Of a DNA stretch of 20,948 nucleotides, positions 19,233 to 20,948 are shown one piece after another. The stretch spans positions 1 to 20,948 of the forward strand of contig WQRP01000009.1 in the NCBI GenBank assembly GCA_009786675.1, read 5' to 3'. This stretch comes from Treponema sp. GTDB taxonomy: Bacteria; Spirochaetota; Spirochaetia; Treponematales; Breznakiellaceae. The stretch's first letter is position 1; each line of letters opens with the position of its first letter. Both the position numbers and the translations under genes were made by a program. The notes beneath the pieces were generated by a model. That model was not told where the DNA came from. It was given only the letters and a program-made list of their open reading frames with translations, and did no database searches.

Positions 19233-20948
19233 TTTCGAGTCCGGGCGACTCGCCCGCTTCCTGCTCAGGCACTTCGGCCTTTTGCGCCTTCGCAGGCTGC
19301 CCGCGCTCGCGTGCCTGGCGTCCTTCGTCGCCTCGGTCCTGGCCACGATTACCTTCGTAAACCTTGAGTCCGAGTGGCAGTGGGCCCACGGCGAGTTCGA
19401 GGCGGGGATGGTGGCCGACAGGGACGTGGTCGCCGGCTACCCGCTTTCCTACGTGGACGAGGACGCCACCCGCCTCCGCATGGAGGCGCAGAGGAGCCTT
19501 GTCCCGGCCGTTTTCCTGTACGCCCCCCACGCCACCCGCGAGGCCCTGGGCGCGTGGGAGGAATTCAACGACTTCGCCGACGGGCTGGAGGGGCAGGGCA
19601 TGTCCCTGGCCCTGATGCAGCTTACGGTTCAGGCCGAGTACCCGGGGTTCTTCGCCCCGCAGGCCGTGGTCTCGTTCCTTTCCGCGCCGGACAGGGCGGC
19701 ATTCAGGGGCTACGGGCGCGAGGTCCTGGGCGCGGTCCTGTCCAGGAGGGTGTTCGCGCTGGGCGGCGCGGATCTGGGGAACTACAACCCGGACGTCGTG
19801 GAGCTTCTTACCCTGCTGGGCTACAGGGCGGAAAGGGAGCGCATCAGGCGCGACGCGGCCGTCTCCATGCAAAACGCCGGCGCCGCGCTAATGCAGGCGG
19901 CCGAGGCGCTGTCACTGCCGCCGGCGTTCGCGGGCCTTGCCCCCGCGCTGCTGCTTCCGTTCGTCCGGGAAAACGCGGCCTTCTCGCCGGAGGACACGCA
20001 GATGCGCGTCGCCGAGACGATGGAGCGCGTCCCGGCCGTCGTCAGGACCATCGAGCAGGGGCAGAGGATCATCCGGCAGGGCTTCGTGATCACCCAGCAG
20101 GACATGCAGGACCTTTACGCCCTGCGCGCCGCGCTTCCGATGCAGGCTCCGCGCAACCACGCGGGAAAGATCCTTCTGCTGGCTCTTCTGTACGTGCTGT
20201 TTATCCTGCTGCAGGGCCGGCCGGTGCTTGGAAAGGAGCTTCCGGACGGCCAGAGCTGCCTGCTTTTCGTCCTTCTGTTCCTTTACCTGGCCGGGGCGGG
20301 GCTTACCCGAAGCCTTACCCCGGGGGATTTGCCGGTCTCGCTGTTTTTCCCCACGGCTCTTATGGTTATGATTCCCGCCGTGTTCATGGGGCATCTTGCA
20401 GCCTTCGCGCTGGCGTTGGCCTTTCCGCTTAGCGCGGTCATAGTCGGCTTTTTCGACGTTCCGTCCTACGTTTTCGCGCTGGTCTCCGGGCTTGCCGCCT
20501 CGGTCGTTTTCAGGAAGGCCGAAAAGCGGATGGACCTTATCAAGGCGGGGATGAAGATCGCCGGGGCGAACTGTCTCGCGGTAATCGTGATCCTGCTTAT
20601 GCGGGCGGCGGATTTCTCGGCCTATCCGCCGATGATGGCCTGGGCGGTCCTTAACGGCGTGGTCGCGGGGATGCTGATGCTGGGGGTTCTGCCTCCGCTT
20701 GAGTACTTCCTGAACGCGGCGACGACCTTCCGGCTGATCGAGCTTTCCGACCTTAACGCGCCGATCCTTCGCAAGCTGTTTACCACCGCGCCGGGCACCT
20801 ACAGCCACTCGGTCATGGTCGCCACGCTTGCCGAGCAGGCCTGCCAGGACATCGGGGCGAACGCGCTGCTTGCCCGGGTGGGGGCCTACTACCACGACAT
20901 TGGCAAGATGGAAAACCCGGACTATTTCGTGGAGAACCAGACGGACTA
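19216..20948 (+). CDS. pgpH: 7TM-HD family cyclic-di-AMP phosphodiesterase (PgpH-like), 3' end outside window
   Basis: The frame is open from ATG 19216 to the window end (577 residues visible). It has an N-terminal helix (about 29-48), a long extracytoplasmic 7TMR-HDED-type domain (to about 310, including VADRDVVAGYPLSYVDEDA), a bundle of transmembrane helices (about 315-510) and the beginning of an HD domain. The metal-binding residues His531 (GTYSHSVMVATLAEQ) and His560-Asp561 (ARVGAYYHDIGKMENP) match PgpH/YqfF enzymes, which hydrolyse cyclic-di-AMP in the cytoplasm. It overlaps phoH by 17 bases. The usual order in related genomes would put ybeY next, beyond the edge. Confidence 0.9.
   Translation, partial: MKTTDSFESGRLARFLLRHFGLLRLRRLPALACLASFVASVLATITFVNLESEWQWAHGEFEAGMVADRDVVAGYPLSYVDEDATRLRMEAQRSLVPAVFLYAPHATREALGAWEEFNDFADGLEGQGMSLALMQLTVQAEYPGFFAPQAVVSFLSAPDRAAFRGYGREVLGAVLSRRVFALGGADLGNYNPDVVELLTLLGYRAERERIRRDAAVSMQNAGAALMQAAEALSLPPAFAGLAPALLLPFVRENAAFSPEDTQMRVAETMERVPAVVRTIEQGQRIIRQGFVITQQDMQDLYALRAALPMQAPRNHAGKILLLALLYVLFILLQGRPVLGKELPDGQSCLLFVLLFLYLAGAGLTRSLTPGDLPVSLFFPTALMVMIPAVFMGHLAAFALALAFPLSAVIVGFFDVPSYVFALVSGLAASVVFRKAEKRMDLIKAGMKIAGANCLAVIVILLMRAADFSAYPPMMAWAVLNGVVAGMLMLGVLPPLEYFLNAATTFRLIELSDLNAPILRKLFTTAPGTYSHSVMVATLAEQACQDIGANALLARVGAYYHDIGKMENPDYFVENQTD

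Noticed and set aside
17484..19346. A 620-codon open frame on the - strand across the PepSY and phoH genes
   Set aside because: It covers several recognised + strand genes, the promoter and the inverted repeat; its composition is that of an antisense shadow.
1..20948. CRISPR arrays, tRNA or rRNA genes, insertion sequences, prophage or toxin-antitoxin genes
   Set aside because: I saw no spaced direct repeats, tRNA-like folds, transposase motifs or phage-type proteins.

Overview
The window is GC-rich bacterial chromosome, most probably from a spirochaete of the Treponema/Spirochaetales group. The reasons are: LplB/LplC/LplA-type sugar importers without their own ATPase; a very large regulator that joins a LacI-type sugar-binding domain to an AraC DNA-binding domain; a hybrid histidine kinase with a degenerate receiver and an HPt-like tail of a kind I recall from gut treponemes; and a phoH-(7TM-HD) pair. 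The lineage is an inference from gene types, not a sequence match. Almost everything is on the + strand; only purD is on the - strand.

Layout. 1-453 is the 3' end of recO. 591-14676 is a plant-polysaccharide locus: a GH5 glycanase, an orphan hybrid sensor kinase, a GH28 pectinase-type hydrolase, a 1061-residue one-component regulator, two ABC permeases, a solute-binding lipoprotein and a GH105 unsaturated rhamnogalacturonyl/glucuronyl hydrolase. None of the three glycosidases has a visible signal peptide, so the simplest reading is that pectin-type oligosaccharides are captured by the lipoprotein, imported by the permeases with an ATPase encoded elsewhere, and cut in the cytoplasm. The kinase and the chimeric regulator are the likely sensors. 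purD follows convergently and shares a CTAG stop-codon tetranucleotide with the GH105 gene.

15933-17154 holds the decayed end of a NarL-type two-component system: a 5'-truncated, frameshifted kinase fragment followed by a LuxR-type response regulator with an odd tail. 17182-18098 encodes two small exported PepSY-type proteins, evidently tandem relatives. After a large inverted repeat and a good promoter come phoH and a 7TM-HD cyclic-di-AMP phosphodiesterase gene cut by the window end.

The most interesting material is: (i) the two giant regulators, both built from phosphorelay modules that have lost phospho-acceptor residues; (ii) perfect palindromes overlapping the -35 boxes of the GH5 and kinase promoters; (iii) long C/G homopolymers inside the binding-lipoprotein, GH105 and PepSY genes, where one slip in the first two would truncate the product at once; (iv) possible leaderless starts; and (v) the decaying kinase/regulator pair. 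I found no CRISPR array, tRNA, rRNA, insertion sequence or prophage gene.
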